In this document: positions 1 to 7,722 of the stretch, one piece after another
How positions within the stretch are numbered: position 1 is the stretch's first letter
How the letters are laid out: each line of letters begins with the position of its first letter
The notes under the pieces: model-generated
Seen by the model: only the letters and a program-made list of their open reading frames with translations
Databases searched by the model: none
What the model was told of the DNA's origin: nothing
Made by a program: the position numbers and the translations under genes
From: Sorangium cellulosum
GTDB lineage: Bacteria > Myxococcota_A > Polyangia > Polyangiales > Polyangiaceae
Length of the DNA: 64,000 bases
Direction: 5' to 3'
Assembly: GCF_002950945.1 (NCBI RefSeq)
Contig: NZ_CP012673.1
Span: 14,251,501 to 14,315,500 of the forward strand

Positions 1-225
1 GTGACGCAGCTGTCCGATTACCTCGCCCAGAGCGAGGAGGTCAAGGAGTGCATGGTCCGTTACTGGTCGTACTACGCGTTCGGCGACACCTGGGAGCAGG
101 ACGGCTGCACGTACGACGTGGTCAAGCAGGAGGCGGCTGCGAACAACTACGCCATCAAGAGCGTCTGGCTCGGGCTGGCGAAGACGCCGCACTTCACCCG
201 CCGAGTTCAGGTGGAAGACGAATGA
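1..225 (+). CDS. C-terminal end of a DUF1592/DUF1588/DUF1585-type protein (5' partial)
   Basis: The reading frame is open from the first base, so the true start lies upstream; the GTG at position 1 is probably internal. The 74 visible residues look like a DUF1585 tail: a segment of the type 'LAQSEEVKECMVRYWSYYAFG', a Cys about 17 residues further on, and a final helix before 'LAKTPHFTRR'. In planctomycetes and myxobacteria such proteins are usually encoded next to a DUF1552 protein, which is what follows here 53 bases downstream. The biochemical role of the family is not established; the pair is thought to be exported and some members carry cytochrome-like domains. The family call rests on a short tail and on the neighbour. 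Confidence 0.7.
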   Translation: MTQLSDYLAQSEEVKECMVRYWSYYAFGDTWEQDGCTYDVVKQEAAANNYAIKSVWLGLAKTPHFTRRVQVEDE

Positions 226-278
226 GCCTCACGGCTGCAAATCGCGAGAGACAGTAGCTAGGAGTGAAAGGATCGGTC

Positions 279-1616
279 ATGCGCAGCCACAGCCGTAGGA
301 ATTTCATCAAGGGTGTCGGTGCCAGCCTGGGTGCCAGCCTGCTGTTCTCGTCCTTCTACGACTCCGTCGCCGACGCGGCGCCCGGGCGGAAGGCGAAGCG
401 CATCCTCGTGTTCTTCACGATGGGCACGGCGCCGGAGATCTGGAAGCCGACGAGCGTCTCCGGCGAGAGCCCGACGTACGCCGACGGCCACTGCATGAAG
501 CCGCTCGACGAGGTCAAGCAGCACCTCGTCATCCTGGACGGCCTGCCGAGCGGGAGCCCCGCCAACAACCACGGCTCGGCCGACGGGATCACCGGGATGG
601 GCTACTTCAGCCCCGGCGCGTACGGGCTCATCTCCGTCGACCAGTTCATCGTGAAGAAGCTGGAGGCGGCCGGCCAGACGTCGCCGGTCCCCTTCCTCCT
701 GTTCGGCGCCAACGTCGCCGCCAGCGGCAAGACGGGGTTCTACAACGGGACCAACCTGGCGCCCACCGCCTCCCCGCTGTCGGCCTTCCGGGAAGCGTTC
801 AGCGGCGTGGTGCCGACCACCACCCCCACCCCGGGCGGGAACCCCAACGCCGCCCTGGAGGACATGCTGCGCCGGCGCAAGAGCATCCTCGACAACCTGA
901 AGAGCGAGCTCGCGACGATGAAGCGGGATCTGGGCAGGGAGCAGTACTACAAGCTGGATCTGCACCTCGAGTCGATCCGGCTGCTCGAGAGGGAGCTCGA
1001 GGGCTCGATGCAGCCCGGGGGCGGCGTGCCCACGGGCGGCGCCTGCGCCCCGGTGGAGCCGGCCATGGATCGGAGCAACCACGTCACGGGCAACTCGCTC
1101 CACCTGGACACCATCGTCGCCGCGTTCGCGTGCAACCGCACGCGCGTCGCCTCGGTCCAGTGGGGAACGGACCAGGAGATGCGGGTGGACATGCCGGAGA
1201 TCGGCGTGCCCGACGAGGAGCACAACGGCCTGATCCACGGCAACGACCCGGGGCACGCGCGGCTCATCAAGCTCGAGCGGTGGCTGGCGGAGCAGTTCGT
1301 CGGCGTGATCAAGAAGCTGAAGGCGACGCCGGAGCCCGACGGCACGGGGACGCTCTTCGACAACACGCTGGTCGCCTGGTGCCGCGACATGGGCGACGCG
1401 CCGAACCACAACCAGAACGAGATGAAGTTCGTCCTGGCAAGCGGCGACGGCGGTTACCTGAAGACCGCCCCCGGCGGCCGGTTCATCACGAGCAAGGAGC
1501 GGCACGAGCGCGTGCTCCTCAGCATGATCGACGCGATGGGGATCACGGACTTCTCCGGCTTCGGCGATCCGGCCCTGGGCTCCAAGTCGCCGCTCCCGGG
1601 CATCGCGGCCACCTGA
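279..1616 (+). CDS. Tat-exported DUF1552 family protein
   Basis: The protein opens with a twin-arginine signal (SRRNFIKG, then a hydrophobic stretch and an Ala-rich cleavage region near residue 30), so it is probably exported folded. The body matches DUF1552: 'RILVFFTMGTAPEIW' near the start, conserved 'HGSADGITGMGYF', a central helical part with 'RRRKSILDNLKSEL', and a C-terminal 'WCRDMGDAPNHNQN' region resembling the alkaline-phosphatase-like DUF1501/1552 group. I chose ATG 279 because AAAGGA lies about 7 bases upstream; an in-frame GTG at 264 would add five residues. It follows the DUF1585-type gene directly and is probably co-transcribed. No enzymatic activity is established for this family. 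Confidence 0.85.
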   Translation: MRSHSRRNFIKGVGASLGASLLFSSFYDSVADAAPGRKAKRILVFFTMGTAPEIWKPTSVSGESPTYADGHCMKPLDEVKQHLVILDGLPSGSPANNHGSADGITGMGYFSPGAYGLISVDQFIVKKLEAAGQTSPVPFLLFGANVAASGKTGFYNGTNLAPTASPLSAFREAFSGVVPTTTPTPGGNPNAALEDMLRRRKSILDNLKSELATMKRDLGREQYYKLDLHLESIRLLERELEGSMQPGGGVPTGGACAPVEPAMDRSNHVTGNSLHLDTIVAAFACNRTRVASVQWGTDQEMRVDMPEIGVPDEEHNGLIHGNDPGHARLIKLERWLAEQFVGVIKKLKATPEPDGTGTLFDNTLVAWCRDMGDAPNHNQNEMKFVLASGDGGYLKTAPGGRFITSKERHERVLLSMIDAMGITDFSGFGDPALGSKSPLPGIAAT

Positions 1617-1824
1617 GGCGGCCGGCGCGGCCGGCGCTCTCCCGCGCCTGTCGCGCCTCGCCCTGACGCCGCGCGCGTCGCAGGACCACGCGGCGTCCTC
1701 TCGAAACCCTCCACCCCCGGCCACCGGTCACGTCGACGGCGCTCGCGCCTCGTGGCGCAGCGGCGCGCCGTCCACGGTGAGACGACGGTCGTCCGCGCCT
1801 GGCGACCGGCGTACACTGATCCTC

Positions 1825-4191
1825 ATGACGATGCGCGCGCCCGCGGGGTACGAGGCAGATCAGCGGCGAGACGATCTGTCCGCCTACGCGCGGTACCTGG
1901 CCGCGATGGACGCGTCCATGCGCCAGAAGGTCGCGCTGACCGCCGCGCACCTCCTCTGCGAGGGGCGCGTCGCCGACATGGGGATGGGCTCGGGGCAGGG
2001 CAGCGTCGCGCTGGCCCAGCTCTATCCGCGCCTCGAGGTGATCGGCGTGGACATCGATCCCACGGTCGTCGAGCTCGCGCGCCGCGCGCACCGGCACCCG
2101 AACCTCAGCTTCCAGCTGGGCGACATCGCCGCCGCGGTCTTCCCCCCGGAGAGCCTCGACGGGATCTTCGATTCCTCGGTGCTCCACCACGTGACCTCGT
2201 ACGGCGGTTACCGCCACGCGAACGCCGCCGACGCGCTCGCGGCGCAGGTGGAGCAGCTCTCGCCGGACGGCGTGCTGGTGGTGCGCGATTTCGTGGACCC
2301 GGGGCCGGGGCAGGTGCTGCTCGATGTGCCCGCCGACGACGGCGAGGGCGGCCGCGACCCCAGGACCGCCTCGACGGCGGCGCTGCTCGAGCGGTTCGCC
2401 GGCGAGTTCCGCTCGCTGTCGCCGGAGCCGGGGTTCCCGCTCGTGCGCGTGGAGGACGGGCCCTCGGGCGTGCCGGCGCCGCGCCCCGGGTGGCGCCGGT
2501 ACCAGCTCGCGCACAAACACGCGGCCGAGTTCGTGTTGCGGAAGGACTACCGCGCCGACTGGGAGGCCGAGGTCAAGGAGGAGTACACGTACTTCTCGCA
2601 GGCGCAGTTCGAGGCGCTCTTCGCGCGGCTCGGCCTGCGCGTGCTCTCGTCGACGCCGCTGCGCAACCCCTGGATCGTGCGCAACCGGTTCGCCGGCCGG
2701 TTCGAGCTCCGGGACGCCGCGGGCGCGCGGCTGCCGTACCCGCCCACGAACTACCTGATCGTCGGCGAGAAGGTGAAGGCCGGTCAGGGCGTCGCGTTCC
2801 GGCTCAGGCCGGCGGAGAGCCCTCAGCAGTTCCTGCGGATCGAGCACCACCTGGATCGCGCGACGGGCCAGGTGTTCGATCTGGCGGCGCGGCCCCACCC
2901 CACGCTGGACATCGTGCCGTTCTTCTTCGCCGGATCCGCCGGCGAGACCGCGTACGTGCTGGCGCGGACGAGCTACCCGCGGCCGATCGCACACGCCTGC
3001 CGCGAGGAGACGCCGCCGCTCGACGGCAGCGGTCCCGCCGATTACCTGGCCGAGCCGATCGCGGTGGTGCAGACCGAGTTCCCGGTCGGGCACACGGTCG
3101 AGCGCGCGCTGGAGCGGGCGGCCGGCGTGCCCGCGGCGGCGATCCAGCGGATGATCCCGGGCACGACGTACTACCCGTCGCCGGGCGGCATCCTCGAGGA
3201 GGTGCGCTCGATGCTGGTGGAGGTCGAGCCCACGTTCGTGAACGCGCCATCGGACAACGTGTCCGGGTTCGGCACGTCGGGCCGCATCCGCGCGATCGAG
3301 GCGCGCCAGCTGCTGCGCGCCGCGCAGGTCGGCGGCCTGCCCGACGCGCGGCTCGAGCTGAACGTCTACGACCTGCTGGCGCGCTTCGGGCTGCCGTTCG
3401 GGCCGTGGATCGGCGACGACATCCCGCTCGCGAGCGCGGGCGCCGGGCGGTCTGGATCGGGCGCCGCCGCCGTCGGCGACAACGACGAGGCGGCGGCCGT
3501 CGTGCAGCCGACGTCGTTGGGCGCGCTGCTCGCGCGCCCGAGCCGCCGGCGGTTCTCGCGGGTGGACCGGAGCGCCAGCGCGGGGTTCCTCGAGGTGCGG
3601 CGGGCGCGCTTCGAGGAGCTCTCCGCGGCCGGGGACGTCGTGGCCGCGCGCGAGCTGGAGTACGTGGTGCCGCGGCCGCTCGGCGCGCTCACGGTCGCGA
3701 CCGCGCTGCTCGCGCGGTCGCCGTCGGGCGAGGTCTTGCTCGGCGTGGACGACGACGACCTGCCCGCCGCCCAGAGCTTCTCCGGCAACAGCGAGATCCT
3801 GGTCGCGCCGGCGTGGCGGCTGCCGCGCAGCGAGGGCACCCTGGCGGCCGCCGAGGCGTTCGTGCGGTTGCGGCTCCAGGTCGACTACGGCGTCCGGGTG
3901 GGGGGCGCCGTCGAGCTCGGAGGCGCCTACCGCCCGTCGGCAGGGTTGACCCCGGAGCTGGTGCAGCCGCTCGCCTTCGTGATCACCGCGGCCGCCGCCG
4001 AGACGCCTGCGCCGGACGCCGCCGCGCCCGACCTCGAGCCGCCGTCCGGCGCCGTGCGGCGGCTCTCCTGGGTGCCGCTGACCGAGCTCGTCGCGGGGCG
4101 AGAGCACCTGCCGGACGGCCACCTCCGCGTCGTGGCGCTGCGCGCGGCGCACGCGCTCGGCGTGGCGATCGCGCCGCCGCGCCCGCGGTGA
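1825..4191 (+). CDS. Large SAM-dependent methyltransferase with unidentified C-terminal half
   Basis: The first 250 or so residues form a class I methyltransferase: motif I is 'VADMGMGSGQGS', followed by 'VIGVDIDPTVVELA' (acidic end of strand 2) and 'DGIFDSSVLHHV' (motif IV region). The remaining 500 or more residues are not a known methyltransferase part. The last 160 residues read faintly like a degenerate Nudix fold ('TALLARSPSGEVLLGVDDDD', later 'LSWVPLTELVAG') without a proper Nudix box. ATG 1825 fits the beginning of the domain; an ATG two codons on is equally possible, and the open frame reaches 1777 without coding character. The substrate cannot be told. It is followed by a convergent gene. 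Confidence 0.65.
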   Translation: MTMRAPAGYEADQRRDDLSAYARYLAAMDASMRQKVALTAAHLLCEGRVADMGMGSGQGSVALAQLYPRLEVIGVDIDPTVVELARRAHRHPNLSFQLGDIAAAVFPPESLDGIFDSSVLHHVTSYGGYRHANAADALAAQVEQLSPDGVLVVRDFVDPGPGQVLLDVPADDGEGGRDPRTASTAALLERFAGEFRSLSPEPGFPLVRVEDGPSGVPAPRPGWRRYQLAHKHAAEFVLRKDYRADWEAEVKEEYTYFSQAQFEALFARLGLRVLSSTPLRNPWIVRNRFAGRFELRDAAGARLPYPPTNYLIVGEKVKAGQGVAFRLRPAESPQQFLRIEHHLDRATGQVFDLAARPHPTLDIVPFFFAGSAGETAYVLARTSYPRPIAHACREETPPLDGSGPADYLAEPIAVVQTEFPVGHTVERALERAAGVPAAAIQRMIPGTTYYPSPGGILEEVRSMLVEVEPTFVNAPSDNVSGFGTSGRIRAIEARQLLRAAQVGGLPDARLELNVYDLLARFGLPFGPWIGDDIPLASAGAGRSGSGAAAVGDNDEAAAVVQPTSLGALLARPSRRRFSRVDRSASAGFLEVRRARFEELSAAGDVVAARELEYVVPRPLGALTVATALLARSPSGEVLLGVDDDDLPAAQSFSGNSEILVAPAWRLPRSEGTLAAAEAFVRLRLQVDYGVRVGGAVELGGAYRPSAGLTPELVQPLAFVITAAAAETPAPDAAAPDLEPPSGAVRRLSWVPLTELVAGREHLPDGHLRVVALRAAHALGVAIAPPRPR

Positions 4192-4213
4192 ACGAAGGCG
4201 CGGCCGGCGGGCC

Positions 4214-4666
4214 TCACGCGAGCGCTTCCTGGAACATGTTCGTGTTGCCGGTCTGGTACCCGATCTCGAACCTCACCTTGCCGATCTTCCAGCCGCCCTC
4301 TTCCCTGGTGAGCTCATAACGGTAGTGCCCCGCGACCATCCACTCCGCGCCGCCCGGCGCGCGCGCGAACTGATGGTAGGCGCGCACATGGCACTCCGCG
4401 GAGGCCTGCTTTCCCCTCACCTCGATGTCGAGGGGGCCGAGGAAATGTTGTGATCCGTCGATCGCCTCGTGAAACCTGCGCCAGCCCGCGAGCAGCTCAT
4501 CCACCTTCTGCACCTGCGGCTCGCCGCCGAGGAGCGACGTGAAGTCGTTCACCACGACGTCCGCGTAGAGGCCGCGGAGCTCGGTCCAGCGCCGCCGGTC
4601 GAGGTGGTGGGCGACGCGGGCAATGACATTCTGGATCGCCTGAGCCTCGTTCCTGTCTTCGGTCAT
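4214..4666 (-). CDS. SnoaL-like / NTF2-fold protein
   Basis: This 150-residue protein has the size and pattern of the SnoaL-like NTF2 fold. An N-terminal helix ('NVIARVAHHLDRRRWTELRG') is followed by 'LYADVVVNDFTS', a middle helix and a C-terminal set of strands with 'YRYELTREEGGWKI'. Members are small cone-shaped enzymes or ligand-binding proteins, including polyketide cyclases, isomerases and dehydratases; the fold alone does not fix a reaction. It lies convergent to the preceding methyltransferase gene. No signal peptide is visible, so it is probably cytoplasmic. Confidence 0.8.
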   Translation of the reverse strand: MTEDRNEAQAIQNVIARVAHHLDRRRWTELRGLYADVVVNDFTSLLGGEPQVQKVDELLAGWRRFHEAIDGSQHFLGPLDIEVRGKQASAECHVRAYHQFARAPGGAEWMVAGHYRYELTREEGGWKIGKVRFEIGYQTGNTNMFQEALA

Positions 4667-5084
4667 GGTCGGCCCTTTCGTCGGGTGGAGAGGAGGCGCG
4701 GTGCTCCGCCGTGCGCCCGCTCGATCCGTCCGTGTTGATGGGAGTTGTGGCTAGCAGGAGTGCGCGAGGGCGAGAAGGGGCTCGCTGCATCGCGCTGACG
4801 TTTGCGCTTCCGCGAGGCCGCTGTTAGGCGCGTGAGGCGCCGCGAGCGCTGTGTCGATTGCGCTCGAGCGGCGCCCTGCTGAGGCCTGGACCCCGCAACC
4901 GCGGGCGCTGGACGGCGGTCTGGAGGCATCAGGCCGAGTCGCCGTATCGCGCCGACAGGCCGTGTTTCCGCGCACCCTTTAGGCGCGGCGGTGGGATCCG
5001 GGCCTGCGCGGCGGCTGGCACGCTGGACGCTTACAGGGGAGCACATCGCCGCTCCGGCGGAGGCTGCCCGCGGCGCACAGCGGA
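4667..5084. other. Divergent intergenic region, no gene seen
   Basis: About 420 bases lie between the start of the SnoaL-like gene (minus strand) and the next plus-strand gene. Open frames here are short and have no coding pattern I recognise. The region presumably holds the two divergent promoters. I see no convincing -35/-10 pair or repeat. Confidence 0.4.
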
Positions 5085-5789
5085 ATGGAAAACCCCATGG
5101 AACTTATGAGCATTTCCCCGAAGAACCCGATGGCCGGCCGCAGGCCCACGAGCCTCTCCGTCCGGAGCGGGATGTCCGGGCGGAGCGTCGGAGTCGATTC
5201 AGGGCGGGCCAGGTCGTTCATTGCGCTGCGCGGGCGCCTGCTCGCGAGCCCCACCCTGGCCGGCGCGCTCGATTTCATGCAGGTGACGACCCGCCCGTGG
5301 GAGCCCCATGAGCTCAGGGCGTGGCTCAACGATCATGTGCTCGCGCCGGGCTGGATGAAGGCTCCGCGCGCGGTGCGCGAGCCGGGCGCACCGACCGTGG
5401 CGCTCTGCGCGCTGGACGAGCAACCCGAGGCGGTCGCGGCCCTCACCGCGCGCGCGCGAGAGCGCGTGACGAACGTGCTGCTCGATTTCGTGGCCCCCGA
5501 CCCCGACGGCAGGCATCGCCGCGCGGCGCTGTACAGCGCGCGCGTCCGCTGGAACGCGGTCGGCGACCGCTCAGGTTGGCTGCCAGCGCCGCGCGAGAGC
5601 GACTTCCTGAGCGACATCGTGCTCAGCCTGTTCGCCGCGGAGATCCTCTCGGGCGCGGAGATCTACCAGCGTCACATGACGGTCTGCGTGGGCTGCGGGC
5701 GCGTCGCGTTCGCCCAGGACGCGCGGCCGCTCACCGCGGGGTGCCCGCGCTGCGACGGCGAGGTCCGGTGGCGCGCTCCCCAGGCGTGA
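5085..5789 (+). CDS. Hypothetical protein with C-terminal zinc ribbon
   Basis: I do not recognise this 234-residue protein as a whole. The C-terminal 40 residues contain two CxxC pairs, 'CVGCGR' and 'CPRC', 20 or so residues apart, which is the layout of a rubredoxin-like zinc ribbon. The middle is a mixed helical region without a known signature. The N-terminal 30 residues are Ser/Arg-rich and low in complexity, so the start is uncertain: ATG 5085, 5097 and 5106 are all in frame, and 5097 has a GGAAAA stretch at suitable distance. It stands alone on the plus strand. Confidence 0.55.
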   Translation: MENPMELMSISPKNPMAGRRPTSLSVRSGMSGRSVGVDSGRARSFIALRGRLLASPTLAGALDFMQVTTRPWEPHELRAWLNDHVLAPGWMKAPRAVREPGAPTVALCALDEQPEAVAALTARARERVTNVLLDFVAPDPDGRHRRAALYSARVRWNAVGDRSGWLPAPRESDFLSDIVLSLFAAEILSGAEIYQRHMTVCVGCGRVAFAQDARPLTAGCPRCDGEVRWRAPQA

Positions 5790-5870
5790 GCGATCCGACA
5801 TAGCGGTAGCGGCGCCCCTCACGCCGAGCTCGTCCGCCCCTGTTTGTGGAGAGAGGCAGAGCAGGTCGGG

Positions 5871-6740
5871 ATGCACGAAGAAGCCGTGCTGAGCTTGACG
5901 ACGCCCGCCGAGCCCTATCAAGCTGGCTGGTACGTCATGAGCCAGACTCGTTATACAAGCGCAGATGTCGATGAGCTTGCCCGCACGGTGCAGCGCGATG
6001 GATTCTGCCTCATCAAGAATCTGATCCCGAAGAGCCTGCTGCTCCCGTGGCAGGAGGCCTTTGCGCCGCTCCTCGAGGGGCACATCGCGCGCGAGGGGGA
6101 CCTCAAGAATCGGGGGCCCCAGCGTTATTATGTGACGCTCCCGTTCGCGGCCCCCTTCGCGGAGCCGCGCATCTACGAGAACGAGACGCTCCTCGCCGTC
6201 GTCGAGCGCCTGGTCGGCGCGGACATGACCATGGTCCAGCTCGCGACCGACACGCCGCTGCTCGGGTCCGACTACCAGGACGTCCACCGCGACACGCCGC
6301 CGCTCTTCCCCGAGACCGGCAAGGAGACGCCCGCGTTCCAGCTCGCGGTCAACTTCCCCCTCGTCGACGTCACGCCCGAGAACGGCCCCGTCGAGATCGC
6401 CCGCGGCACCCACATGCTCTCCAAGGCCGAGGGCCTGCGCCTCCTCGAGGCGGGCGAGGTCCGGCTCGAGCCGGTGCTGATGGAGCTCGGCGACGTCATG
6501 GTCCGCGACGTCCGCGGGCTGCACCGCGGCTCCCCGAACCGCACGCGCGAGCCCCGGCCCATGGTCGTCATCGGCTACAGCCGCCGCTGGCTCTTCCGCC
6601 CGGAGGTCTCGATCCGGGTGCCCCGCGCGAGCCTCCCCCACCTCTCGGACCGAGCGAAGCAGATGCTCCGCTTCAACCCGATCGTCGAGTCGCTCGACGA
6701 GCCGGTCGAGCCCGAGGTCTACCAGGCCTACGCCTACTGA
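5871..6740 (+). CDS. Phytanoyl-CoA dioxygenase (PhyH) family protein
   Basis: The protein belongs to the Fe(II)/2-oxoglutarate dioxygenases of the PhyH type. The N-terminal 'LARTVQRDGFCLIKNLIP' is typical; 'QDVHRDTP' supplies the HxD iron ligands; and 'DVRGLHRGSPNRTREPRP' supplies the distal His and the 2-oxoglutarate-binding Arg. Such enzymes hydroxylate or otherwise oxidise lipids and natural products; the substrate cannot be read here. The start is ambiguous: ATG 5871 has a weak GGTCGGG upstream, ATG 5937 gives the more usual N-terminus for the family, and the frame is open to a TTG at 5844. It is separated from the biosynthetic locus by 12 kb, so a link is not supported. Confidence 0.8.
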   Translation: MHEEAVLSLTTPAEPYQAGWYVMSQTRYTSADVDELARTVQRDGFCLIKNLIPKSLLLPWQEAFAPLLEGHIAREGDLKNRGPQRYYVTLPFAAPFAEPRIYENETLLAVVERLVGADMTMVQLATDTPLLGSDYQDVHRDTPPLFPETGKETPAFQLAVNFPLVDVTPENGPVEIARGTHMLSKAEGLRLLEAGEVRLEPVLMELGDVMVRDVRGLHRGSPNRTREPRPMVVIGYSRRWLFRPEVSIRVPRASLPHLSDRAKQMLRFNPIVESLDEPVEPEVYQAYAY

Positions 6741-6744
6741 ATTT

Positions 6745-7722
6745 TCACGGCGGCTCCAGCGCGACGTGGGCGACCGCCTGGTCCCTCAGCCAGGTCCGTT
6801 GCCGCCGCACGAAGACGCGCGTGGCGCGCACGATGGCCGCGGCGAGCTCCTCGGCCGGCAGGCGCCCCTCCAGGTGCTCCCGGACCTGCTTGTAGCCGAC
6901 GGAGCCCATGGCCCGCGCGTCGCCGTAGCCGCGGGCCAGCAGCGTCCTCACCTCGTCGACCCAGCCTTGCTCCAGCCACGCGACGGTCCTGGCCTCGATG
7001 CGGCGGTCGAGCTCGGCGCGCTCGCGGTGCACCGCGAGCAGGCGCGCGGCGTGCCGGCGCTCCCGGAAGCCGTGCTCGGCGTGCCACGCGCTCTGCGGCC
7101 GGCCCGAGCGCTCGTAGATCTCCAGGGCCCGGCTCACGCGCACGGCGTCGTTCGGGGAGAGGCGGGCCGCGCTCGCCGGGTCCACCTCGGCGAGGCGCGC
7201 GTGGAGCGCGGCGCGCCCCTCGGCCTCGACGATCGCGCGGTGGCGCGCGCGCACCTCGGCGTCGGCGGGCGGCGCGGGCGACAGGCCGAAGACGAGCGCC
7301 TTCACCCACAGGAACGTGCCGCCGCAGATGATGGGCACCCGGCCGCGGCCGCGGATGTCGGCGATCGCCGCCTCCGCGAGCTCCGCGAAGCGCTGCGCGT
7401 CGACGGGCTCCAGCGGATCGACCACGTCGACCAGGTGGTGCCGCGCGCGCGCCTGCTCGGCGGGCGTCGGCTTGCCGGAGCCGAGGTCGAACGCCCGGTA
7501 GATCTGCACGCTGTCGGCGCTCACGACCTCGCCGCCGAAGCGCTCGGCCAGGCGGATCGCGAGCTCGGTCTTGCCGCTCGCCGTCGGGCCGACCACGACG
7601 AGCAGCTCGCCCTGGGACGGCGGCGCGACGGCCTCCCACGACGGCGGCGCGTCCGCTGCGCCCGCGACCGGCGCGCCCCCCGCGCTTGCGTCCGGCGCGA
7701 GGCCGCGCTGCGCCTCGGTCAC
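6745..7722 (-). CDS. miaA: tRNA dimethylallyltransferase
   Basis: MiaA transfers a dimethylallyl group to N6 of A37 in tRNAs that read codons starting with U. The P-loop 'GPTASGKT' is at residues 45-52, followed by the family marks 'VVSADSVQIYRAFDLGSGKPT', 'HHLVDVVDPLEPVDAQRFA', 'ICGGTFLWVKALVFGL' and 'AMGSVGYKQVREHLEG'. The protein has about 35 extra Ala/Pro-rich residues at the N-terminus compared with the usual length. It starts at GTG 7722 and overlaps the end of mutL by four bases (GTGA), so the two are translationally coupled; mutL-miaA is a common gene pair in bacteria. Confidence 0.95.
   Translation of the reverse strand: MTEAQRGLAPDASAGGAPVAGAADAPPSWEAVAPPSQGELLVVVGPTASGKTELAIRLAERFGGEVVSADSVQIYRAFDLGSGKPTPAEQARARHHLVDVVDPLEPVDAQRFAELAEAAIADIRGRGRVPIICGGTFLWVKALVFGLSPAPPADAEVRARHRAIVEAEGRAALHARLAEVDPASAARLSPNDAVRVSRALEIYERSGRPQSAWHAEHGFRERRHAARLLAVHRERAELDRRIEARTVAWLEQGWVDEVRTLLARGYGDARAMGSVGYKQVREHLEGRLPAEELAAAIVRATRVFVRRQRTWLRDQAVAHVALEPP

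Noticed and set aside
5871..6740. Phytanoyl-CoA dioxygenase homologue as a hydroxylase for the lipo-thiazole product
   Set aside because: It lies 12 kb away behind core genes (mutL, nuo) and nothing links it to the locus.
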